A DNA stretch of 64,000 nt from Myxococcaceae bacterium. Lineage in GTDB: Bacteria; Myxococcota; Myxococcia; Myxococcales; Myxococcaceae. Both the position numbers and the translations under genes were made by a program. The number at the start of each line of letters is the position of its first letter. The stretch's first letter is position 1. Location: positions 62,001 through 126,000 of the forward strand of contig JAIBBQ010000001.1 of the NCBI GenBank assembly GCA_019694595.1. The letters run 5' to 3'. Shown piece by piece: positions 27,519 through 34,038 of the stretch. The notes under the pieces were generated by a model. That model ran no database searches. It saw nothing but the letters and a program-made list of their open reading frames with translations, and was not told the DNA's origin.

Positions 27519-30196
27519 CGGAGCTCCAGAACGGCCGAGAGGGCGTGTTGAACGAAGTCGAGGCGCACGTCGCTGCGCAGCGGGCCCAGCCGCAGCCCCC
27601 CGCAGGCCCGCTCCGGGGCCGGCAGCACCGACGCGTCGCGCGCTTGCCAGGTCAGGGAATCGAGGAACGAGAGCCCGCGGGCGAAGGCGCGCTCCTCGCG
27701 GCGCGCCAGCTGCGGCTGACCGAGCGCACGCGCCGCGGCGATCGCCGGCGCCAGCCCTTCCAGCGTCACCGCGGTGGTGGCGCCCGTCCCCGTCCAGCGC
27801 ACCTGGCCGTCGAGGAAGGCGCCGTCCACGTCCGACTGCCACGGCAGCGCCCAGGCGAAGACTTCCTCGCAGAGCGCCAGGTGCGCGCGCGACGAGAGGC
27901 GCCGGGCCCACGCGGCCGCGGCCTGCGCCACCCACGCCACCGCCCCCCAGCCCGGCTGGGCGCGCCAGCGCCGCCGCAGGTACCCCAGGCCCCGCTCCAC
28001 CACCTCGGGACGGGGCCTCGCCCACCCGCGCGCCAGTGCGAGCCAGAGCTGCCCCGGGGTGAAGTCCAGCCAGGCGGCGTCGTCGAGCCGCGGCTCGCCG
28101 CTCGGGCCCAGACAGGCCAGGAGCCGCTCCGGGAGCCCCGCCTCCGTGAGCCCCAGCGCCTGCCGGGTGAGCAGCGCGAAGGCCAGCGTGGTGGGCGTCG
28201 CGTCGTCGAGCGGCGCGCGCGCCAGGTCCTCGCGCGCCTGCCGGGCGAGGCCGGCGCGCGCCTTCACCCACGCGCCGTGGAGCAGCCAGTGCGGCACCAG
28301 CTCCTCGACCTGCACGTCGTCGAAGGGCCGGTAGAGCACCACCGGCGTGCCGCGTGGGCGGTGGTGGGCCTCGAGGAAGTCGCGCCAGGCGCCCGAGAGC
28401 GCCTCGGCCGACGACGCGGGCCCCACGCCGGCGCCGTCGACGAAGGGGCGCACCCCCAGAGCGTCGGCGAGCCAGCTCGCCGCGTCGAACCGCGTCCAGC
28501 ACCAGGGGGCCTTCGCCGACCGCCGGGACAGGCCAGCCTTGTCCACCGCCGCCTGGGCGAACTCCTGCGGCTCCAGGTTGTCGCGCACCATCACGTGCGG
28601 CAGCAGCAGCGCGCTGCGTTCCCCCTGGCGCACCGCCATCGCCTGCTGGCCGAGCCGGGTGGGGCCCATGATGTCTTCCACGCCGTAGTCGCCCACCACC
28701 AGGTCCTGCCGGAGGAAGCTCAGCACCACCGCCGAGCCACCGGGGCGAGCGGCGCCGAAGCGGCCGTCGCGTTCCACCGCGTGGGCCAGTCGCTCGACCG
28801 TCTCGGCCGGCGGCGCGTCGGCGCCCTGGTCCAGCATCACCCCCGCACAGCCGCGCAAGGCGCCGCCGTCGTAGCGGGACAGGAACAGGCCGCCGAGCTC
28901 GGCCGGCCAGCGCTGCGGGAACGACGCCTTCCCACCGTGCACCAGCGCCAGCGCGGCGGCCGCGCACTTCCGCGCGGCGCTCGACTCGCCCCACCACGCC
29001 TCGCGGGCCACGCCGGTGGGCTGCCAGCGGGCGGCCCCTTCCACCGACTTCTCCACCCGGTGCCGGTACAGCTCGGCGCGCTCGTGCTCGTGCAGCTGCG
29101 CGTTCCGACGGGCGGCGTGGGTGTACTGGCCGAACGCGTCGCGAATGCCCGGCATGCCCGGCAGCGCCCCGCCGATGCGCCCTGGTCGCTCCAGGCTGCG
29201 CACCACCACGCCGAAGCGCCGCTCGTCGAGCTTCCCCGGGTGACAGCGCTCGAGCGGAGGGAAGACGGTCACCGCCACCACGCTGCGCGCCAGCACCGCG
29301 CGCGGGTCGTCGCTCACCTCGCGCAGCGCGGCCGCGGTGCGCGCCGCGGCGAGCATCAGCGCTTCACCCCGGGCCAGCGGCGCCTCGTCGGGGAACGCCA
29401 GCACGCCGTCGCGCGCGTGGCGCACGTCGAGGTCGTCTCGGTCGCGCACGCTGATGAAGACGCCGCCCACGCGCGCGCGCGACGGCCGCGGCTGCAGCAG
29501 CTCGCCGCGCGAGAGCAGCGCTTCCATCGCAGCCCGGGCTTGCTCGGGCTCCGGCAGATCCGGCGCGCGCGCGCCCCGCCGCCCCCCCGGCGTCTGCCGC
29601 GTGGGGTTGTGCACCGCGGGCGCTCCACCCCGCAGGTGGGGCAGCACGTCGGGGGCGAGGTCGAGCACCGCCCGCAGCGGAACCCCGTGCGCCGCCAGCG
29701 TGTCGGTCGCCTGCGGGTCGAACCTCACCAGGCACACCGCCCCTTCCACCTCGAGCCCGGCCGCGCGGCAGTGCTGGGCCGCCGCGAGCACCGACGCCCC
29801 GGAAGCGACCGAGTCGTCGAGCACCACCACCGGCTCGTCGAGCGCGATGCGGCCTTCGATGCGCTTGAGCGAACCACGGGGCTTGACCTCCTTGCGCACC
29901 AGCAGGCCGCGGTAGCGGCCGCCGCTCTCCAGCACCACGGCCTGCAGCAGCGGCACCGCGGTCAGCCCGTAGGTGGCGAGCTGGCGTCCCTCGAAGTGGC
30001 GCAGCTGCTCGAGCAGCGCGCGCGCGGCGAGCCGCGCCCCTTCGGCCTCGAGCGAGAAGCCGAGCGAGTCGAACATCCACTCCGCCTCGGTGCCGTCGGG
30101 GCGGACGATGCGCTGGGCCTCGCTGGCGTACAAAATGCCATCGCGCACCAGCCGCTCTCGCAGCCGTGCGCGATGGGGTGAGCCTGAGCCTCTCAA
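27515..30196 (-). CDS. phosphoribosyltransferase - tandem AMMECR1 - helical domain fusion
   Basis: About 893 residues. The first ~195 are a type I phosphoribosyltransferase related to orotate PRTase; the PRPP motif is VVVLDDSVASGAS. Next come two AMMECR1-like domains. The first (~243-390) keeps LDERRFGVVVRS and the LYRHRVE end but lacks the LRGC loop. The second (~433-565) has GGLFLSRYDGGALRGCAG, RSALLLPHVMV and EFAQAAVDKAGL. The last ~290 residues are helical, resembling an alpha/alpha toroid (FLDGQVRWTGTGATTAVTLEG). It overlaps the radical SAM gene by 4 bp. The start is unresolved: TTG 30226, TTG 30196 or GTG 30148. The reaction is unknown; its place between precursor and maturase suggests a role in peptide modification. 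Confidence 0.8.
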   Translation of the reverse strand: MRGSGSPHRARLRERLVRDGILYASEAQRIVRPDGTEAEWMFDSLGFSLEAEGARLAARALLEQLRHFEGRQLATYGLTAVPLLQAVVLESGGRYRGLLVRKEVKPRGSLKRIEGRIALDEPVVVLDDSVASGASVLAAAQHCRAAGLEVEGAVCLVRFDPQATDTLAAHGVPLRAVLDLAPDVLPHLRGGAPAVHNPTRQTPGGRRGARAPDLPEPEQARAAMEALLSRGELLQPRPSRARVGGVFISVRDRDDLDVRHARDGVLAFPDEAPLARGEALMLAAARTAAALREVSDDPRAVLARSVVAVTVFPPLERCHPGKLDERRFGVVVRSLERPGRIGGALPGMPGIRDAFGQYTHAARRNAQLHEHERAELYRHRVEKSVEGAARWQPTGVAREAWWGESSAARKCAAAALALVHGGKASFPQRWPAELGGLFLSRYDGGALRGCAGVMLDQGADAPPAETVERLAHAVERDGRFGAARPGGSAVVLSFLRQDLVVGDYGVEDIMGPTRLGQQAMAVRQGERSALLLPHVMVRDNLEPQEFAQAAVDKAGLSRRSAKAPWCWTRFDAASWLADALGVRPFVDGAGVGPASSAEALSGAWRDFLEAHHRPRGTPVVLYRPFDDVQVEELVPHWLLHGAWVKARAGLARQAREDLARAPLDDATPTTLAFALLTRQALGLTEAGLPERLLACLGPSGEPRLDDAAWLDFTPGQLWLALARGWARPRPEVVERGLGYLRRRWRAQPGWGAVAWVAQAAAAWARRLSSRAHLALCEEVFAWALPWQSDVDGAFLDGQVRWTGTGATTAVTLEGLAPAIAAARALGQPQLARREERAFARGLSFLDSLTWQARDASVLPAPERACGGLRLGPLRSDVRLDFVQHALSAVLELR

Positions 30197-30203
30197 CGAG
30201 CGC

Positions 30204-31031
30204 TCAGCGGGGACGGCGCGGACCAACCTCCATCACCACCGGAGGCGGCTTGTTCGGCTTGCCGGGGCGCGCCGGGCCGACCTCCATCACCACCGGCGGC
30301 GGCTTGCCGGGCTTGCCCGGACGCACCGGGCCGACCTCCATCACCACCGGGGGCGGCTTGCCGGGCTTGCCCGGACGCACCGGGCCGACCTCCATCACCA
30401 CCGGAGGCTCGGGCCGCACCGGGCCCACTTCCATGATCACCGGGGGCGGCTTGCCGGGCCGGCCAGGACGCACCGGGCCGACCTCCATCACCACCGGCGG
30501 CTCGGGCCGAACGGGGCCAACTTCCATGATCACCGGGGGCGGCTTGCCGGGCTTGCCCGGACGCACCGGACCGACCTCCATCACCACCGGCGGCGGCCGC
30601 ACCGGGCCCACTTCCATGATCACCGGGGGCGGCTTGCCGGGCTTGCCCGGACGCACCGGACCGACCTCCATCACCACCGGCGGCGGCCGCACGGGGCCCA
30701 CTTCCATGATCACGGGCGGAGGCCGCACCGGGCCGACCTCCATCACCACCTGAGGCTGGGGCCGCGCAGGCCCGACTTCCATGATCACCTCGGGCGGCTT
30801 GCCGGGCTTGCCGGGACGCGGCGGGGCAATCTCCATCACCACTTCGGGCGGCTTGCCGCCACGGCCGGGCCGCCTCGGGCCGACCTCCATCACCACCTCG
30901 GGCGGCTTCCCACCGCGGCCAGGCCGCCTCGGGCCGACCTCCATCACCACCTCGGGCGGTTTGCCGCCCTTGGGCCGCCTCGGGCCGATCTCCATCACCA
31001 CGTCATTCTTGGGCTTTCTCGGAATTCGCAC
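30204..31031 (-). CDS. repetitive Val/Pro-rich protein, candidate multi-core RiPP precursor
   Basis: A 275-residue protein: a 10-residue basic start (MRIPRKPKND) and then 17 copies of V[VI]ME[VI][GA]PxRP, spaced 12-18 residues by linkers such as GKPGKPPP, PP or EPP. Val1, Met3, Glu4, Pro7, Arg9 and Pro10 are invariant. The whole protein has no Cys, Ser, Thr, His, Leu, Phe, Tyr or Trp. GTG start with AGGAGA 6 nt upstream. It ends at or within the start of the PRT-AMMECR1 gene, so the three genes form a coupled unit. It is read as a multi-core substrate of the radical SAM C-methyltransferase; a structural Pro-rich protein is the alternative. Confidence 0.72.
   Translation of the reverse strand: MRIPRKPKNDVVMEIGPRRPKGGKPPEVVMEVGPRRPGRGGKPPEVVMEVGPRRPGRGGKPPEVVMEIAPPRPGKPGKPPEVIMEVGPARPQPQVVMEVGPVRPPPVIMEVGPVRPPPVVMEVGPVRPGKPGKPPPVIMEVGPVRPPPVVMEVGPVRPGKPGKPPPVIMEVGPVRPEPPVVMEVGPVRPGRPGKPPPVIMEVGPVRPEPPVVMEVGPVRPGKPGKPPPVVMEVGPVRPGKPGKPPPVVMEVGPARPGKPNKPPPVVMEVGPRRPR
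30207..31001 (-). repeat. 17 coding repeats of 36-54 bp
   Basis: Tandem repeats within the precursor gene, with unit lengths 36, 39, 51 and 54 bp, always a multiple of three, each encoding V[VI]ME[VI]GPxRP plus a linker. The central units are nearly identical at DNA level, indicating recent duplication. The opposite strand reads as collagen-like Gly-Leu-Pro-Gly, which is a shadow. Confidence 0.95.
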
Positions 31032-31095
31032 GTGAATCTCCTGGACCGGGGTCCCCTGCCCGGTCGAACACTGGGCACCGTCAAGTGTCGCCTGA

Positions 31096-31108
31096 AAGGT
31101 GACACCTT
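31096..31108. promoter_or_regulatory. palindrome upstream of the repeat-protein operon
   Basis: AAGGTG-A-CACCTT, a perfect 6+1+6 palindrome, lies 65-77 bp before the GTG at 31031 and between the upstream terminator and the start. It is a good candidate operator for a dimeric repressor or activator of the operon. No regulator gene is adjacent. Confidence 0.4.
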
Positions 31109-31137
31109 ACAGTAAGACACGAGACCCCCGCCAAAAG

Positions 31138-31175
31138 CGAATCGCCTGGCGCCCCTCTCGGCACCAGGCGATTCG
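31138..31175 (-). terminator. intrinsic terminator of the DUF4382 gene
   Basis: CGAATCGCCTGG and CCAGGCGATTCG form a perfect 12-bp stem with a 14-base loop, 22 bp past the stop at 31197. Read on the minus strand it is followed by CTTTTGG, a short T-tract. It separates the upstream gene from the 25683-31031 operon. Confidence 0.75.
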
Positions 31176-31196
31176 GGGCGGGCTCAACCCTCCGTG

Positions 31197-32429
31197 CTAG
31201 TTGAGCGCCGCCTCGCAGAACCCTGCAGTGCAGCTGAAGCCCATCGCGCAGTCCCCCGCGGCGCGGCAGGGCGCCCCCTGGTTGCCGACGTCGCACGCCC
31301 CGTTGACGCAGGCGTTGCTCAGACACTGGGTGCTCACGCTGCAGGCGGTCCCGGTGCCCCCCGCCCCCGAGAAGGTGCAGGTCTGTTCACCCGCGGCGCA
31401 GACGCCCGACGCGCAGTCGCTGTTGGTCGCGCACGGAGCATCGGGGCCGCTCAGCGAGCAGATGCCCGCGATGCAGCCACCCGAGAGGCACTCCGACGGG
31501 TTGGTGCACGCGCTGCCCGCGCCCTTGGGCGCCACCGGCATCGACGGGTCGAGCCCGCCCGGCCCGGGGCCTTCGGGCAGCATGCCGCCCGAGCCGCCGC
31601 CCAGCCCGGTGCCCGGCACGCCCGCGCCGCCGCCGTTGCCGGCGGTGCTGCCCGAGCCACCGCCGCTGCCGGAGTTGCTGCCCGAGCCGCCGCCGAGGCC
31701 CACGCCAGGGACGCCGGCGCCGCCAGCGCCACCCTCACCCAGGCCACCCGAGCCACCGCCGGCGCCGCTCGAGCCTTCCGGCTGCTTGGGGCCCGGGCCG
31801 CAGCCCACGCCCGTGGCGTCGATGTGGCCCACGCGAATGACCGGGCGGAGGATCCACAGGTCGTCGTGCCCCGTCGGGTGCACCCAGATCGACTTCTTGC
31901 CGTCGAACTGCAGCGGCACCGCCGTCGAGGCGCACTCGGTGACGTCGAACAGCCCCTTGATCTTGATGCCCGACTGGATGCCGCTCGGCACCTTGAGGTC
32001 GACCTTCACCCCGTCGTCGCGGGTCACGTACTGGCTGCCGCCTTCCTTCAGGTACAGGCGGACCTGGGTGATCTTCCCCTTGGGCAGGTGCGCGAAGCCC
32101 AGCGGCTCCGCGTACTGCGCGAGCTTGAGCACGTCGATGGTGAGCTCCTTCGAGCTCAGGGTCACCCAGCCCGCGCTGTTCGAGTGCGCCGTCACGCGCA
32201 CCACGGTGACGATGATCTCCTTCACCTTGTTGGGCTTGCCCGGCCCCGCGGTGTTGACGGTGATGGTGCCCGAGTTGCCCGGGGCCGCGGTGAGCGAGGC
32301 CTGCACCACGCCGGTCCCCGGCGAGATCGACCCCATCGACTGATCACCTTGGCCCGGTTGGCCCGACGACCCCACCGGTCCGCAAGCAATACCCATGGAG
32401 AGACACGCGAAGATGAGTGAGTGGCGCAT
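31197..32429 (-). CDS. DUF4382 lipoprotein with Gly-rich linker and Cys-rich tail
   Basis: A 410-residue lipoprotein. MRHSLIFACLSMGIACGPVG has a lipobox-like GIAC. Residues ~40-205 match DUF4382 (IIVTVVRVTAHSNSAGWVTLSSKELTIDVLKL), a beta-sandwich found in surface lipoproteins. A long Gly/Ser-rich linker leads to a Cys-rich C-terminal module of four dickkopf-like units (CTNPSECLSGGCIAGIC, CATNSDCASGVC and so on). AAAGGAG precedes the ATG. Probably surface-displayed; the ligand is unknown. Confidence 0.82.
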   Translation of the reverse strand: MRHSLIFACLSMGIACGPVGSSGQPGQGDQSMGSISPGTGVVQASLTAAPGNSGTITVNTAGPGKPNKVKEIIVTVVRVTAHSNSAGWVTLSSKELTIDVLKLAQYAEPLGFAHLPKGKITQVRLYLKEGGSQYVTRDDGVKVDLKVPSGIQSGIKIKGLFDVTECASTAVPLQFDGKKSIWVHPTGHDDLWILRPVIRVGHIDATGVGCGPGPKQPEGSSGAGGGSGGLGEGGAGGAGVPGVGLGGGSGSNSGSGGGSGSTAGNGGGAGVPGTGLGGGSGGMLPEGPGPGGLDPSMPVAPKGAGSACTNPSECLSGGCIAGICSLSGPDAPCATNSDCASGVCAAGEQTCTFSGAGGTGTACSVSTQCLSNACVNGACDVGNQGAPCRAAGDCAMGFSCTAGFCEAALN

Positions 32430-32480
32430 GGAGCGCTCCTTTCGAGTGCGCACCAAGTGCAGGACCGGAGCCAGGGTAGG

Positions 32481-32505
32481 CCTCCAGAGAAATCGGCCAC
32501 TTGGC
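32481..32505 (-). promoter_or_regulatory. candidate promoter element shared with 37881-37907
   Basis: On the minus strand this reads CCAAGTGGCCGATTTCTCTGG, about 55-75 bp upstream of the ATG at 32429. A closely similar AAGTGGTCGATTTCGCT is found at the same distance upstream of the lipoprotein gene starting at 37833. A role is inferred only from this match. Confidence 0.3.
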
Positions 32506-32536
32506 AGGGTCGATCTGAAACACCGGCGCTCCCCTT

Positions 32537-32551
32537 TGAACGCCAAGTTCA
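32537..32551. promoter_or_regulatory. TGAAC-N5-GTTCA inverted repeat (site B)
   Basis: TGAAC GCCAA GTTCA lies between divergent secreted-protein genes, 53-67 bp before the ATG at 32604 and 108-122 bp before the ATG at 32429. Same half-sites and spacing as sites A (3943) and C (35279). Confidence 0.4.
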
Positions 32552-32603
32552 GGCCGATCAGCCGCAGCGGCGCCCGAGGCCCGGTGGGTGTAGAGGCAGC
32601 GCC

Positions 32604-33185
32604 ATGAACGCCAAGGCCTTCGCCCTCGCCCTCGCCTGCACCGTGGTCGCCGTGGCCGCGCTCGACTGCGGCTCCGCGGTCCCCCCGTGCAGCGGCAACT
32701 GCTCGTGCACCACCACCGCCTGCGCCTGCGCCGCCGACAGCTGCACCTTCGGAGGCGCCCTCGCCGACGGCGGCGTCACCGGCGTCAGCGCGCCGAGCAA
32801 CTACTCCGTCGACTGCAGCGCCGCCAAGTCGTGCGCCATCGCCTGCGCCAGCGGCTGCTCCACCGCCTGCCAGGGCCAGGCGGTGTGCACCCAGAGCATC
32901 GGCACCAACTCCACCGCCTCGTGCGCTGGCGGCGCGAGCTGCGCGGTGACCGCCGGGGCCGACTCGGGCGTCGGCTGCCTCGGCAACAGCGACTGCCGCC
33001 TGACGCTGCTCCCCGGCGCACGCGCGAGCTGCGGCGGCAACAGCAGCTGCGCGGTCACCTGCCCCGACGCCGGCTGCACCGTGGACTGTGGCGGCTCGTC
33101 GAGCTGCACCGTCGCCTGCGGCAGCGACGGCGGCGCCCCCCTGCGCTGCGGCTCGACTCAGGTCTGCGGAACCAGCTGCCCCTGA
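32604..33185 (+). CDS. secreted Cys-rich repeat protein
   Basis: A 193-residue exported protein (MNAKAFALALACTVVAVAALDCGS) with about 30 Cys. The mature part consists of short repeats of the form CxGxSxCxVxC (CAGGASCAVTAG, CGGNSSCAVTC, CGGSSSCTVAC), suggesting a compact disulfide-bonded or beta-helical surface protein. Whether the Cys near residue 22 is lipidated is unclear. Function unknown. It is divergent from the DUF4382 lipoprotein gene and convergent with the next lipoprotein, with which it shares a hairpin at the stop codons. Confidence 0.75.
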   Translation: MNAKAFALALACTVVAVAALDCGSAVPPCSGNCSCTTTACACAADSCTFGGALADGGVTGVSAPSNYSVDCSAAKSCAIACASGCSTACQGQAVCTQSIGTNSTASCAGGASCAVTAGADSGVGCLGNSDCRLTLLPGARASCGGNSSCAVTCPDAGCTVDCGGSSSCTVACGSDGGAPLRCGSTQVCGTSCP

Positions 33186-33199
33186 CGCGAGAGCGTCAG
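33182..33199. terminator. bidirectional hairpin across two convergent stops
   Basis: CTGACGC (33182-33188), GAGA tetraloop, GCGTCAG (33193-33199). The TGA of each gene is in one arm of the stem. No T-run. Confidence 0.45.
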
Positions 33200-33843
33200 T
33201 TGCACTTGCCCGCGGTCTTGTAGGTGTTGAGGAGCGCGTTGCACGCCTGATCGATGCCCGACGCCTGGGTCTGCGCGGTCTGGCAGTCCGTCTTCTCGGT
33301 GCCCGTCAGGCTGTTGCAGCAGGTGGTGAGCGCGGTGCAGCCGCCGCCCATCGTCAGGTTCCCGTAGCCCATGCAGGTGAGGAACGGGTTCAGGCACTTG
33401 TTGGTCACGCAGCTGGCGACGGTGTTCACGATGCAGTTCTTGCACGTGTCGTCGAGCGTGCACTGGCTGCACGTGGTGTTGGTGCAGGGGTCGCACTGGT
33501 TGGTCTTCGCGCAGGTCATGAACGTCTGGCACGCGCCGCCGAAGGTGCCCTGCTTGTAGTTGGCGCCGAGGCACGTCTGGTACGCCGAGTCGCACTGGGT
33601 GAGCGCGCAGTTGGTGTAGTCGGTGACGCACTGCTGCTCCTTGGAGCTCAGCATCACGCCCGCATCGGAGCTGCAGCTCTGCCCCGTCGTCGACACCATC
33701 GTCGACGGCGGCATCACCATCGCCATGCCTCCACCCGACGAGCCGCTGCCGCCGCCGCTGCCACCGCCGCCCGAGCCCGAACACCCGGCCCACAGCGCGG
33801 AGACGACGAGACAGGAAGACAGCAGCACGATCGAGCGGTTCAT
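33196..33843 (-). CDS. Cys-rich lipoprotein
   Basis: A 215-residue lipoprotein: MNRSIVLLSSCLVVSALWAGCSGS has a clear lipobox (WAGC). A Gly/Ser-rich tether follows. The mature domain (residues ~55-215) has about 20 Cys in helical CxxC/CxxxC patterns (CVTDYTNCALTQCDSAYQTC, CDPCTNTTCSQC), a type common in myxobacterial envelope proteins. Function unknown. Confidence 0.78.
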   Translation of the reverse strand: MNRSIVLLSSCLVVSALWAGCSGSGGGGSGGGSGSSGGGMAMVMPPSTMVSTTGQSCSSDAGVMLSSKEQQCVTDYTNCALTQCDSAYQTCLGANYKQGTFGGACQTFMTCAKTNQCDPCTNTTCSQCTLDDTCKNCIVNTVASCVTNKCLNPFLTCMGYGNLTMGGGCTALTTCCNSLTGTEKTDCQTAQTQASGIDQACNALLNTYKTAGKCN

Positions 33844-33973
33844 GGTGGCTCCAGCAGCAGGGGTTGAGGGCGCGCAGCATCGCCGCCCGCTCGGCGACTC
33901 GAAAACAATTTCCGCGATTGCACCGGCCGGACTCCCTCGGAGAAACCCCGAGGCAGGCCGAGCTCCTCGCCCC

Positions 33974-34019
33974 AACTGGGGAGTGAAAGACCGGCGCATT
34001 GGCTCCCGGCTCCCCAGTT
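33974..34019 (-). terminator. long inverted repeat downstream of the GH3 gene
   Basis: AACTGGGGAG (33974-33983) and CTCCCCAGTT (34010-34019) are perfect 10-bp arms around a 26-base loop, 20 bp beyond the GH3 stop at 34039. It may end that transcript; no T-run is seen. Confidence 0.4.
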
Positions 34020-34038
34020 CGCGGCGGGGTCCGGCGCC

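Noticed and set aside
25683-30196. Complete AmmeMemoRadiSam system
   Set aside because: No Memo-like gene is present, and the radical SAM cluster motif is CX7CX2C of the RiPP-maturation type.
30166-30753. Plus-strand ORF reading as a collagen-like Gly-Leu-Pro-Gly repeat protein
   Set aside because: It is the complement of the V-M-E-V-G-P repeat gene. The minus frame has a ribosome binding site, spans the whole repeat array and joins an operon; the plus frame covers only part and opposes everything around it.
30207-31001. Possible CRISPR array from regular repeats
   Set aside because: Repeats are contiguous, multiples of three and coding, with no unique spacers of constant length and no cas genes.
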